A stretch of DNA of 32,839 nt, taken from NCBI GenBank assembly GCA_902546095.1, contig CACCIQ010000010.1, positions 1-32,839 of the forward strand, written 5' to 3'. The notes beneath the pieces were generated by a model. That model was not told where the DNA came from. It was given only the letters and a program-made list of their open reading frames with translations, and did not search any database. Source of the DNA: an uncultured Bacteroidota bacterium. Its GTDB lineage: Bacteria > Bacteroidota > Bacteroidia > Flavobacteriales > Flavobacteriaceae. Position numbers and translations under genes: made by a program. Shown here in pieces: positions 23,312 to 32,065 of this stretch (the first letter of the stretch is position 1; the number at the start of each line of letters is the position of its first letter).

Positions 23312-24399
23312 TTGTTAATTATGTGATTAACTATTTTAGACTCAATGTCTTCACCTTTTAGTAAATTTCTTAAATCTTTATAGTCTTTTTGTATTTGATT
23401 TCTTTTACCTTTTAAAATTAAGTTGAGTTCAGTTTTAATCATTTCTTTATTGAAATCAGATTGAATAAGTTCTTTGACAACCTCTTTATTTAAAATTAAA
23501 TTAACAAGTGAAATAAAATTTATTTTAACAAATAATTTAGCCAAAAACATATTTAAACTATTAGTTGCGTAACATACGATTTGGGGTGTTCCAATAAGAG
23601 CAGTTTCTAATGTTGCCGTTCCGCTTGTTACTATTGCTGCATTTGAATTTTTTAATAAGTCATATGTCTTATTGTATAATACTTTGACAGAAGCACCACT
23701 TTTAGCAACAGCTTCATCATAAATATTTTTATTAATATGATTTAGCCCAGCAATAATGAATTGATATTTTTTAAAATCTTTTACAATTGATAAAACTTTA
23801 TTCAATGTAGAATATATTTCCTGTTTTCTACTCCCTGGTAAAATAGCTATAATAGGTTTTACATTTTTTATTATTTCTTTATTTTTCAATGATTCATCTA
23901 TTATATTAACTAATGGGTGTCCATAATATTGTACTTCATAATTATATTTTTCCTTGTAAAAATTTTTTTCAAATGGCATAATAACATACATATGATCAAT
24001 ATATTTTTTTATTGTTGCAACTCTGTTCTCTTTCCAAGCCCATACTTGTGGACTTATGTAATAAAAAGTTTTAAATTTTTTCTTTTTTGCCCATTTTGCA
24101 ATCCTTAAATTAAATCCAGGATAATCAATAAAAATTATTTTATCAGGACTAAAATTTATAATATCATTTTTACATAAAGTAAAATTTTTTAAAATTTTAA
24201 AAATATTTGTTAGTACCTCAAAGAAGCCCATAAAAGCTAAATCTTTATAGTGTTTTACAAGTGTTCCACCTGACTCTTTCATTAAATCTCCACCCCAGAA
24301 TCTAATGTTAGCTTTACTGTCAGATCTTTTGATTTCATTAATTAATCTTGATCCATATATATCGCCTGATGGTTCTCCAGAGATTATGTAGTATTTCAT
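23308..24399 (-). CDS. lpxB: Lipid-A-disaccharide synthase LpxB
   Basis: Joins UDP-diacylglucosamine and lipid X in lipid A synthesis at the inner membrane. Conserved blocks: YYIISGEPSGDIYGS at the N-terminus, FIDYPGFNLRIAKWAKK, YYISPQVWAWKENR, MPFEKNFY, YYGHPLVN, AILPGSRKQEI and TSGTATLETALIGTPQIVCY. Length 363 residues. It follows surE by 1 nt, the usual flavobacterial order, and its stop overlaps that of leuS (TTAG). Confidence 0.96.
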   Translation of the reverse strand: MKYYIISGEPSGDIYGSRLINEIKRSDSKANIRFWGGDLMKESGGTLVKHYKDLAFMGFFEVLTNIFKILKNFTLCKNDIINFSPDKIIFIDYPGFNLRIAKWAKKKKFKTFYYISPQVWAWKENRVATIKKYIDHMYVIMPFEKNFYKEKYNYEVQYYGHPLVNIIDESLKNKEIIKNVKPIIAILPGSRKQEIYSTLNKVLSIVKDFKKYQFIIAGLNHINKNIYDEAVAKSGASVKVLYNKTYDLLKNSNAAIVTSGTATLETALIGTPQIVCYATNSLNMFLAKLFVKINFISLVNLILNKEVVKELIQSDFNKEMIKTELNLILKGKRNQIQKDYKDLRNLLKGEDIESKIVNHIINN

Positions 24400-24400
24400 T

Positions 24401-25171
24401 TTAGAGATTCCAAGATTTAATTTTGCTAATAACCTCGTAATTGGTTAAATCGTGCTTCACAGGAACCACAGAAACATATCCATTTTTAAGGGCCCACTCA
24501 TCTGATTCTTTAGATTCATCGTTGTTAATAAATTCACCTGTAAGCCAATAATATTCTCTGCCCTGTGGATTAATTCGTTTATCAAATTTTTCAATCCAAT
24601 AAGTATTAGCTTGATTACAAATTTTAATGCCTTTTATTTCGTTTTCATTTAAGTTGGGAAAATTAACATTTAAAGCTGTCCTAACGGGGATACCCTCCTT
24701 GAGTGCTTTTAATGTTATTTTTTTTACAATTTTTTTAATAGGATTAAAATTTGCTTTCCAACTATAGTCCAATAATGAAAAACCAATAGCAGGAACTCCT
24801 TCAACGCTGGCTTCAATAGCAGCACTCATAGTCCCTGAATAAATTACGTTAATTGAAGCATTAGAACCATGATTAATTCCTGAAACACACAAATCTGGCT
24901 TTTTATTTAAAATTTCATTAATTCCCAATTTTACACAATCAGCAGGTGTTCCAGAACAGGTGTACTCCTGTTGTGGCCCATCATCAATTTTTATTTTGTG
25001 ACATTGTAAAGTTGAATTTATAGTTATGGCATGTCCCATAGCTGATTGAGGACTGTCGGGTGCTACAACAACTACATCTCCAATTTCATTCATTACAGAA
25101 ATTAGAGTTCTAATTCCTGGTGCAGATATTCCATCGTCATTAGTAACTAATATTAAGGGTTTTTTTGCCAT
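24401..25171 (-). CDS. surE: 5'/3'-nucleotidase SurE
   Basis: Metal-dependent nucleoside-monophosphate phosphatase. The N-terminal LVTNDDGISAPGI (D12, D13) supplies the metal ligands, with the later APDSPQSAMGHA, SGINHGSNAS and VIYSGTMSAAIEA blocks. Length 256 residues. It is divergent from ctp, with a clear promoter upstream at 25191-25224. Confidence 0.96.
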   Translation of the reverse strand: MAKKPLILVTNDDGISAPGIRTLISVMNEIGDVVVVAPDSPQSAMGHAITINSTLQCHKIKIDDGPQQEYTCSGTPADCVKLGINEILNKKPDLCVSGINHGSNASINVIYSGTMSAAIEASVEGVPAIGFSLLDYSWKANFNPIKKIVKKITLKALKEGIPVRTALNVNFPNLNENEIKGIKICNQANTYWIEKFDKRINPQGREYYWLTGEFINNDESKESDEWALKNGYVSVVPVKHDLTNYEVISKIKSWNL

Positions 25172-25190
25172 TCTTGGTATAATTATTGGA

Positions 25191-25224
25191 CAAAAGTAAC
25201 CAATTCAACATATTTTTTTACAAA
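25191..25224 (-). promoter_or_regulatory. Probable promoter of surE-lpxB
   Basis: On the minus strand TTTG (25224-25221) is followed after 22 bp by TACTTTTG (25198-25191), an exact TAnnTTTG. The start would be near 25184, about 13 nt before the surE ATG. The spacer is at the long end of the accepted range. Confidence 0.6.
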
Positions 25225-25266
25225 AGATGATTTCTAAATTCAAAATAATTATTTTTATAAGTTCAG

Positions 25267-27372
25267 ATGAAAATTAATTTTTTACATATTACCTTTTTTG
25301 TAGCAATAATTATATTTGGTTTTGCTTTTTCTGACAAGAAGTTTTCAGATCCTAACAAAGAAAAGTTACTAATTGAAGTTGTGAAATATGTTGTTGAAAA
25401 AGGCCATTATAATTCAATTGAGATTGATGATGGTATCTCTGAAAAAATCTTTAATTCTTACATTGAGCAGTTAGATAATCAAAAAAGATTTTTTCTACAA
25501 TCTGATATAAGACAGTTTGAAAAGTACAAATTCAAACTTGATGATCAATTAAAAGATCATGATTTAACTTTCTTCGACTTAGTTTTTCAGGTATCAAGAG
25601 AAAGAATTGACGAAGTGAAAGATTACTATTACGATATCATGGAAAAAGGCTTTGATTTTTCATCAGATGAAAATATTGACTTAGATTTTGAAAATAAGTC
25701 ATTTGCAAGAAGTAAAAATGAGATTAAAAATAGGTGGAGAAAACAGTTAAAGTATTCTACGCTTGATATTCTTACTTTGAAGTTAGGCGATTCAATTAAA
25801 ATAATTGATAATAAAACACTCGATGAGTCAATGTCTTTAATAAAAAAAAATACTGAAGATTTCTTTGATTATGTAAGTGAAATGGATAGAGATGATTGGT
25901 TTGCAAATTATATTAATGCCTTTTTAAATCAACTAGACCCACATACAGTTTATTTCAATCCTGATGACAAAGATAGGTTTGATACTAATATATCTGGAAA
26001 ATTTAATGGTATTGGAGCTAGATTACAAAAAACCGAAGGTGCTGTCAAAATAGTTGATATTATAGTTGGAGGACCTATTTGGAAAGATAAGTTGTTAGAT
26101 ATAGGTGACATTATTTTAAAGGTTGCTCAAGAAAATGAAGATCCAGTTGATATTATTGGTATGAAGTTAGATGACGCGATTAAGTTAATTAAAGGTCCGG
26201 CAGATTCTGTTGTAAGGCTAACCATTAAGAAAATAGACGGAGAAATCAAGGATGTCTCAATAAAAAGAGGTCTTGTTGAGCTTGAAGAACTATATGCAAA
26301 ATCAACATTGATAAGTAAGAATAATAAAAATTATGGATATATAAGCCTGCCAAAATTTTATGTTGATTTTTCAGATAAAAACAGTAGGAATTCAGCAAAT
26401 GATGTTAAAAATGAAATAATAAAATTAAAAAATAACGGAATCAAAGGTTTAATTCTGGATTTGAGAAATAACGGCGGTGGAGCTCTCCAAACTGTTGTTG
26501 ACATGACAGGGCTTTTTATTGAAAGAGGGCCAATAGTTCAGGTAAAGTCTACTGGAAATAGAAAACAAATTTTGTATGATAAAGACCCAAAAATCGTATG
26601 GGACGGACCTTTGGTAATATTGATGAATAAAATGTCAGCATCTGCATCTGAAATCCTTGCTGGCGCACTTCAAGACTATAATAGGGCAGTTATTATAGGT
26701 AATGAAAAATCATTTGGTAAAGGAACAGTTCAAAACGTAATTGATTTAAACAGATTTATTTCTAATTCCTCCTATGATTTAGGAGCTATTAAAATAACAA
26801 CAGATAAATTTTACAGGATAAATGGAGAGTCAGTTCAGCTGGAGGGAGTAAAAAGTGATATAGTAATTCCAGATTCGTATAAATATGTATTTAATGGAGA
26901 AAAGGATGAAAAAAACCCACTTGATTGGGATAAAATTACTCCTGCCAACTTCCAAAAATGGAACCAAAAAGACATAGTTACAAAAATCTCCACAAATTGT
27001 CAATCTAGAATTGATAATGATAATTATTATACCTTAATTAATGATAGGGCAAAATGGATCAAATCTCAACAGTCTAATAAGAGTATTTCTTTAAATTTTG
27101 ATATTTATAATAATTATTTGAGTGACCAGAGAGAGAAAAATAAAAAATTTGAAAGTCTTTCAAAATATGAAAACAATCTAATATTTAAATTATTAAAAAC
27201 TGAAAAGCAATATGTAATGTCTAACAAGGAGCTTTTAAGTAGTAGAAATAGATGGCATAGAAATTTAACTAAAGACTTATATGTAGAGGAGGGGGTAAAG
27301 GCCCTTGAAATGTTATCTGCTTTAAGTGAAAATAATCTTATTTTAGCAGATAATGACAAAAAACTAAATTGA
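25267..27372 (+). CDS. Carboxy-terminal processing protease (S41, Prc/Tsp type)
   Basis: Periplasmic serine protease cleaving unstructured C-termini. It has an N-terminal TM or signal (MKINFLHITFFVAIIIFGFAF), a long helical Tsp N-terminal domain, and a PDZ domain at about 238-340 (NGIGARLQKTEGAVKIVDII). The S41 core follows with LILDLRNNGGGAL. The catalytic centre is S459 in MSASASEILAG, with D470, and K485 in SFGKGTVQ. A C-terminal Tsp region extends to 701. The size fits the large Prc class. The downstream permease gene starts with TTG overlapping the stop (TTGA). Confidence 0.95.
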   Translation: MKINFLHITFFVAIIIFGFAFSDKKFSDPNKEKLLIEVVKYVVEKGHYNSIEIDDGISEKIFNSYIEQLDNQKRFFLQSDIRQFEKYKFKLDDQLKDHDLTFFDLVFQVSRERIDEVKDYYYDIMEKGFDFSSDENIDLDFENKSFARSKNEIKNRWRKQLKYSTLDILTLKLGDSIKIIDNKTLDESMSLIKKNTEDFFDYVSEMDRDDWFANYINAFLNQLDPHTVYFNPDDKDRFDTNISGKFNGIGARLQKTEGAVKIVDIIVGGPIWKDKLLDIGDIILKVAQENEDPVDIIGMKLDDAIKLIKGPADSVVRLTIKKIDGEIKDVSIKRGLVELEELYAKSTLISKNNKNYGYISLPKFYVDFSDKNSRNSANDVKNEIIKLKNNGIKGLILDLRNNGGGALQTVVDMTGLFIERGPIVQVKSTGNRKQILYDKDPKIVWDGPLVILMNKMSASASEILAGALQDYNRAVIIGNEKSFGKGTVQNVIDLNRFISNSSYDLGAIKITTDKFYRINGESVQLEGVKSDIVIPDSYKYVFNGEKDEKNPLDWDKITPANFQKWNQKDIVTKISTNCQSRIDNDNYYTLINDRAKWIKSQQSNKSISLNFDIYNNYLSDQREKNKKFESLSKYENNLIFKLLKTEKQYVMSNKELLSSRNRWHRNLTKDLYVEEGVKALEMLSALSENNLILADNDKKLN

Positions 27373-28457
27373 TCTCCTCAAAGTTATTTTCTAAATTTTT
27401 AAGTAATACACCTTACTATTTTTCATTTTTTTTTATAGGAACTTGCTTTATTTTCTCAATTTTTTCTTATTTGATTATCCCTGATAAAACAAGAAATGCT
27501 AATACTATGAACTTAAATATCCAGTCTGTCAAGCCTGGATTTAAAGTTCAAACACTCTCTTTACCCTCTAAAAAAAATAAAAAATTATCTGAATATGTAT
27601 TTGGAACAGATTATTCAATCGAGCAGTATGCTATAAAGAATTATCATTTTTCAACTGATTCAATATATTTTACCTTATACAATAAATACGAAGATTATTA
27701 TGACGAACTATCTATTAGTCTAGATATATACAAAAATAATGTACCAAATAATGTACAAGATATTAAATCCTATATTGTTGATAACTTTATCTCTGAAAAA
27801 ATATTTTATTTCGGAACTGATCTTTATGGTCGTGATTTATTTAGTCGTGTAATTTTAGGCACACGTGTTTCATTTTCAATAGGATTAATGGCTGTTTTAA
27901 TTTCTACTGTTTTAGGTTTATTTTTTGGTTGTTTGGGTGGTTATTTTGGTGGAACCATTGATAAAATTGTATTATATATAATAAATGTTTTTTGGTCTAT
28001 TCCAACACTATTATTAGTAATCGCTATTTCATTGTCATTAGGAAAAGGTTTTTGGCAAGTTTATATAGCTATTGGCTTTTCAGTATGGGTAGATGTTGCA
28101 AGATTAGTAAGAGGTAAAGTTATTTCAGAAAAAGCAAAAGACTATATTGTCGCCTCTAAAATTTTAGGTTTTAATAATTTTAGAATCATCATATCTCACA
28201 TAGTTCCAAATATTTTAGGCCCTTTATTAATTATTGCTGCTGCTAACTTTGCTTCCAGTATATTATTGGAAAGTGGTCTCAGTTTCCTTGGTATTGGCAC
28301 ACAACCACCAGTCCCAAGTTGGGGATATATGATTAAAGAAAATTATCAATACATTATTTTAGGCAACGCCTATTTGGCTTTTATTCCAGCTTTTTTTCTT
28401 GTTTTATTAGTTTCTAGTTTTATGTTTTTGTCTAACTATTACTCCGAAAAAAAATAA
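27369..28457 (+). CDS. DppC/OppC-type ABC transporter permease with long periplasmic insertion
   Basis: Inner-membrane subunit of a peptide/nickel-type importer. The second half is standard: FYFGTDLYGRDLFSRVILGTR, TM segments, and the cytoplasmic EAA loop ASKILGFNNFRIIISHIVPN. The end block LLESGLSFLGIGTQPPVPSWG is also typical. Between TM1 (about 17-40) and the FGTD motif lies a soluble stretch of about 100 residues. No DppB, solute-binding protein or ATPase is beside it, so partners must be encoded elsewhere. The TTG start at 27369 overlaps the protease stop by 4 nt. It ends 3 nt from the convergent rodA. Confidence 0.9.
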   Translation: MISSKLFSKFLSNTPYYFSFFFIGTCFIFSIFSYLIIPDKTRNANTMNLNIQSVKPGFKVQTLSLPSKKNKKLSEYVFGTDYSIEQYAIKNYHFSTDSIYFTLYNKYEDYYDELSISLDIYKNNVPNNVQDIKSYIVDNFISEKIFYFGTDLYGRDLFSRVILGTRVSFSIGLMAVLISTVLGLFFGCLGGYFGGTIDKIVLYIINVFWSIPTLLLVIAISLSLGKGFWQVYIAIGFSVWVDVARLVRGKVISEKAKDYIVASKILGFNNFRIIISHIVPNILGPLLIIAAANFASSILLESGLSFLGIGTQPPVPSWGYMIKENYQYIILGNAYLAFIPAFFLVLLVSSFMFLSNYYSEKK

Positions 28458-28460
28458 AGA

Positions 28461-29705
28461 TTACCATTTCTCCTTCTTGTTAGCATCAATTTTAATGTAA
28501 CCAGTAAACAGAATAGTAAATGCTAACATGCTTGAACCTCCATAACTAATAAATGGAAGAGGTATTCCAACACTTGGAAAAATACCTAGTACCATAGAAA
28601 TATTTATTGCAAAATGAAAGAATATTATACTTATTACACAATAAGAATATATTTTATAGAATAGATTTCTTTGCGTTGATGTTCTTTCAATTATTCTTAA
28701 TAGTAAAAATGCAAAAATTATAATAGTTAATACTGATCCAACAAAACCCCATTCCTCACCAATAGTTGTAAATATGTAATCGCTGTGTTGTTCAGGGATA
28801 AAATCACCCTTAGTTTGAGAACCTTTTAGAAATCCTTCACCCAAAATCCCTCCAGCTTTAAAAGCGAGCTGCGATTGATTGGTGTTGTAACCAATACCCT
28901 TGAGGTCTTCATCTAATCCTAAAACTACATTAAATCTATCTCTATGTCTTTGTTCAAAAATATTATTAAAAATAAAATCTACTGAAAAAATGAAAATTGC
29001 AGCTATTAAACCCAGATATATTAATCTCCTTTTTGGGAGACTCTTATATAACCTAATGATTAGCATTAGAACAAAAATTATAGAACCTATTAATAAAATA
29101 TTATTTCTGCCAAATAATATCGTTATTATAAAAATTGAAATTGATGCTACAAAAATATTAAGATAAAAAGAGGGTAATCCAACTACATGCAAAACAAGAT
29201 AAAAGCTTAAAAAAATTAATGCTGTGCCAGGATCTGGTTGCATTATAATTAAAATAAGGGGAATAGAGATAATTAAAAAACTATAAAATTGTATACTTCT
29301 TCTTTTTATATCAGAGTGTATATTACTTAAGTATTTAGCAAGTGCTAATGCGGTTACAGGCTTCATAAATTCAGAAGGCTGAAAACTAAATCCACCCAGA
29401 GAAAACCAAGATTTAGATCCATTAACCTCATTTCCAAATATTAAAACAGCTATTAATAGTATTATCATTAAAATATATATTATACTAGCATACTTAAAGT
29501 AAAACTTAATATCAGGTGTAAGTGATATGAAGAAAGTAAGAATACAAATGAAAAAGAAAAAAAGTTGTTTACCAAAAAAGTTGCCAGTAGAGAAAAAGTC
29601 CATATTTTCAAAATATGTCACTGAATATATATTGACCAATCCAATTAACATCAATGTCAACACTAGTAAACACGAAACAAGATCAAAGTTTCTAATACTA
29701 CTCAT
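28461..29705 (-). CDS. rodA: Rod-shape SEDS glycosyltransferase RodA
   Basis: Peptidoglycan polymerase of the elongasome, working with PBP2. About ten TMs in 414 residues. SEDS signatures include GSKSWFSLGGFSFQPSEFMKP, IMQPDPGTALIF, EQHSDYIFTTIGEEWGFVGS and VGIPLPFISYGGSSML. The catalytic Asp region falls in the large loop with HSDYIF and EEWG. It overlaps mrdA by 8 nt and ends the mre operon in this window. Confidence 0.96.
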   Translation of the reverse strand: MSSIRNFDLVSCLLVLTLMLIGLVNIYSVTYFENMDFFSTGNFFGKQLFFFFICILTFFISLTPDIKFYFKYASIIYILMIILLIAVLIFGNEVNGSKSWFSLGGFSFQPSEFMKPVTALALAKYLSNIHSDIKRRSIQFYSFLIISIPLILIIMQPDPGTALIFLSFYLVLHVVGLPSFYLNIFVASISIFIITILFGRNNILLIGSIIFVLMLIIRLYKSLPKRRLIYLGLIAAIFIFSVDFIFNNIFEQRHRDRFNVVLGLDEDLKGIGYNTNQSQLAFKAGGILGEGFLKGSQTKGDFIPEQHSDYIFTTIGEEWGFVGSVLTIIIFAFLLLRIIERTSTQRNLFYKIYSYCVISIIFFHFAINISMVLGIFPSVGIPLPFISYGGSSMLAFTILFTGYIKIDANKKEKW

Positions 29706-31557
29706 TAATATTAAAATTACTTGTCAAATAGGGCTTGAGATATTCTGCTGAAAGATCACCTTCCAAAATATATTTTTCAAGCCAATTTCTTTCAATTTTA
29801 CCATTAATATATTTCTCTATTATCAAACTGGAAATTGGAGCTGCCCATCTTGAACCCCAATATCCATTTTCAATAAAAACACAAACAGCAATTTCAGGAT
29901 CATCTGCAGGTGCAAATCCTATAAAAATTGAATGATCAGTTAGTTGTTTCTTTATTCCATTTATTTTAACAAAATTTTCTGCTGTTCCAGTTTTTCCAGC
30001 AATTTTAATATTACGAATAATTGAATTAGTTGCTGTTCCTTTTTCAACAACATTAATCATTCCTTGTATAACTGGCTCAAAATGCTCAGAATTAATAAGA
30101 GTTTTATTTTTCTTCCTATAATTAATGTTAATTGAATCGTTTTCTATTTCTTTTACAAAGTGAGGAGTAATATACCAACCTCTATTTGCAATAGTAGCAG
30201 CAAAATTTGCTAATTGAATTGGAGTTGTCAATATTTCTCCTTGACCAATTGAATTTGAGATAGTTGTTACAGCCTTCCATGAATTGTTATACCAACTATT
30301 GTAGTAAGCTGATGTTGGAATAAAGCCTGGTTTTCCAGTAGGATGATCATACCCTAAATAATTTCCAAAGCCAAATGATTTTACATAATTAACCCATTTA
30401 TCTAATCCAAGTGATGGACTATCATAATTTTCTATAATTCCCCTATAGGTTTTAGCAAAATAAGTATTACAAGAAGTATATACTGCATTATTTAAATTCG
30501 TAAAAGTAGGTTCTGATGTGTGACATTTCATAAAAGAATTTCTTGCATAAAAATGACCACCATCACATTTGAAAGTTGTTTCTTCTTTGATTATATTTTC
30601 CTGTAAACCAATGAGTGCATTTATAATTTTAAATGTTGAGCCAGGGGGATATTGACCTTGTAAACCTCTGTCGAAGAGGGGCTTTCCAATTGAATCATTA
30701 TTTAAAGATCTATATCTTTCAGATCTTTCTCTTCCTACTAGTAAGTTTGGATCATATCCTGGTGAATTTACTAATGCAAGTATTTCACCACTTTTTGGTT
30801 CGATAGCTACAATACTTCCATATTTGTTATTCATTAGAGAATCTCCATATGTTTGAAGATCGATATCTAAAGTCAGTTTTAGTTTTTTTGATATAGTTGG
30901 AAGTGTATCATTAATTCCATCATTGAACTTACCAATAATTCTATTGAACTTATCTTTTTGAAAATAATTAACACCTTTTTCACCTCTCAAAATTGATTCA
31001 TAAGTTTTCTCCAAACCTTGTCTACCAATCATCTCACCAGATTTATAATATGAATTGTTTTTTATCTCATAATCATTCACTTCACTTATATATCCAAACA
31101 GATTTGCAGCAGTTGAATAGTTATACTTTCTTTTAGAATTTTTTTGAACAAAAAAGCCACTTAATTTCCACATTTTTTCCTGAATCTTGGCATATTCTTC
31201 TTTGGTGAGGCTAGAGATGAATATTGAAGCTTTTAGTGGGGAAAATTTTCTCGCTTTTTTATATTTTGTATTAAAATCTTTTACACTTATTCCTAGATCA
31301 TTAGCAATTTTAATACTGTCGTTAATATTAACATCATTTGGTACAATTAATAGATCATAATATGGCTGATTTGAAACGATAAGTTTGTTATTACGGTCAT
31401 AGAGATAACCTCTCTCTGGGAAGTTGTATATTTTTTGTACTGATGCTTTAGAAGATACATCGCTATTTTTTTTATTTAAAACTTGAAGATTAAAAAGTTG
31501 AATTATTAGTATCGATGAAATAACAATTATTAATACTTGAAGTAATTTATCTCGCAT
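29698..31557 (-). CDS. mrdA: Penicillin-binding protein 2 (transpeptidase)
   Basis: Elongasome DD-transpeptidase cross-linking peptidoglycan, partner of RodA. One N-terminal TM (about 7-24), then a pedestal domain, then the transpeptidase. The motifs are S307-T-F-K310 (PPGSTFKI), S362-C-N364 and K522-T-G (GKTGTAEN). Length 619 residues is typical. It overlaps mreD by 11 nt. Confidence 0.96.
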   Translation of the reverse strand: MRDKLLQVLIIVISSILIIQLFNLQVLNKKNSDVSSKASVQKIYNFPERGYLYDRNNKLIVSNQPYYDLLIVPNDVNINDSIKIANDLGISVKDFNTKYKKARKFSPLKASIFISSLTKEEYAKIQEKMWKLSGFFVQKNSKRKYNYSTAANLFGYISEVNDYEIKNNSYYKSGEMIGRQGLEKTYESILRGEKGVNYFQKDKFNRIIGKFNDGINDTLPTISKKLKLTLDIDLQTYGDSLMNNKYGSIVAIEPKSGEILALVNSPGYDPNLLVGRERSERYRSLNNDSIGKPLFDRGLQGQYPPGSTFKIINALIGLQENIIKEETTFKCDGGHFYARNSFMKCHTSEPTFTNLNNAVYTSCNTYFAKTYRGIIENYDSPSLGLDKWVNYVKSFGFGNYLGYDHPTGKPGFIPTSAYYNSWYNNSWKAVTTISNSIGQGEILTTPIQLANFAATIANRGWYITPHFVKEIENDSININYRKKNKTLINSEHFEPVIQGMINVVEKGTATNSIIRNIKIAGKTGTAENFVKINGIKKQLTDHSIFIGFAPADDPEIAVCVFIENGYWGSRWAAPISSLIIEKYINGKIERNWLEKYILEGDLSAEYLKPYLTSNFNINE

Positions 31558-32065
31558 TTTTTGTGTAAAAAATAAGAATGAAAATGTAACATAAAATTAT
31601 AGAAATTATTGTACTTATCAGAGTTTTTTTAATAATCCAATCTAATTTTTCAAATGAAAAAGCTTCAACACTAAAAAGTAAAAATTGATGAGTGAAATAC
31701 ATTAAAATTAAAAATGTTAATTTTTGGTATAAGCTAGTTTCTTTAATGTAGTCAGCTGTTTTTCTAACCTTACTAGCATCAAAGTGACCAAAAGAAAATT
31801 TTAAAAAATATGGTCTGAACCAAGCTGAAAGCAAGAGAGAAAATGTAATTATTCCATAAGTATTTGAAAAAAAATCAAGAATTAATCCTGCTATAAAAAT
31901 ATATATGTAGAATAATGATTTATTATAAGTTAATGGAAAAACTATCAGAAATATTAAATAAATATTAGGGCTGATTCCATAAATTAAAATATTATTAAAA
32001 ATCAATATTTGACTTAATATTATAAATAGAAATCTTAAAAAAACTAATTGATTAATATTTTTCAT
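31547..32065 (-). CDS. mreD: Rod shape-determining protein MreD
   Basis: Inner-membrane elongasome protein. 172 residues with about five hydrophobic segments and little conserved sequence, but correctly placed between mreC and mrdA. The block YTHQFLLFSVEAFSF is seen in flavobacterial MreD. It overlaps mreC by 14 nt. The identification depends on position and topology more than on motifs. Confidence 0.88.
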   Translation of the reverse strand: MKNINQLVFLRFLFIILSQILIFNNILIYGISPNIYLIFLIVFPLTYNKSLFYIYIFIAGLILDFFSNTYGIITFSLLLSAWFRPYFLKFSFGHFDASKVRKTADYIKETSLYQKLTFLILMYFTHQFLLFSVEAFSFEKLDWIIKKTLISTIISIILCYIFILIFYTKNAR

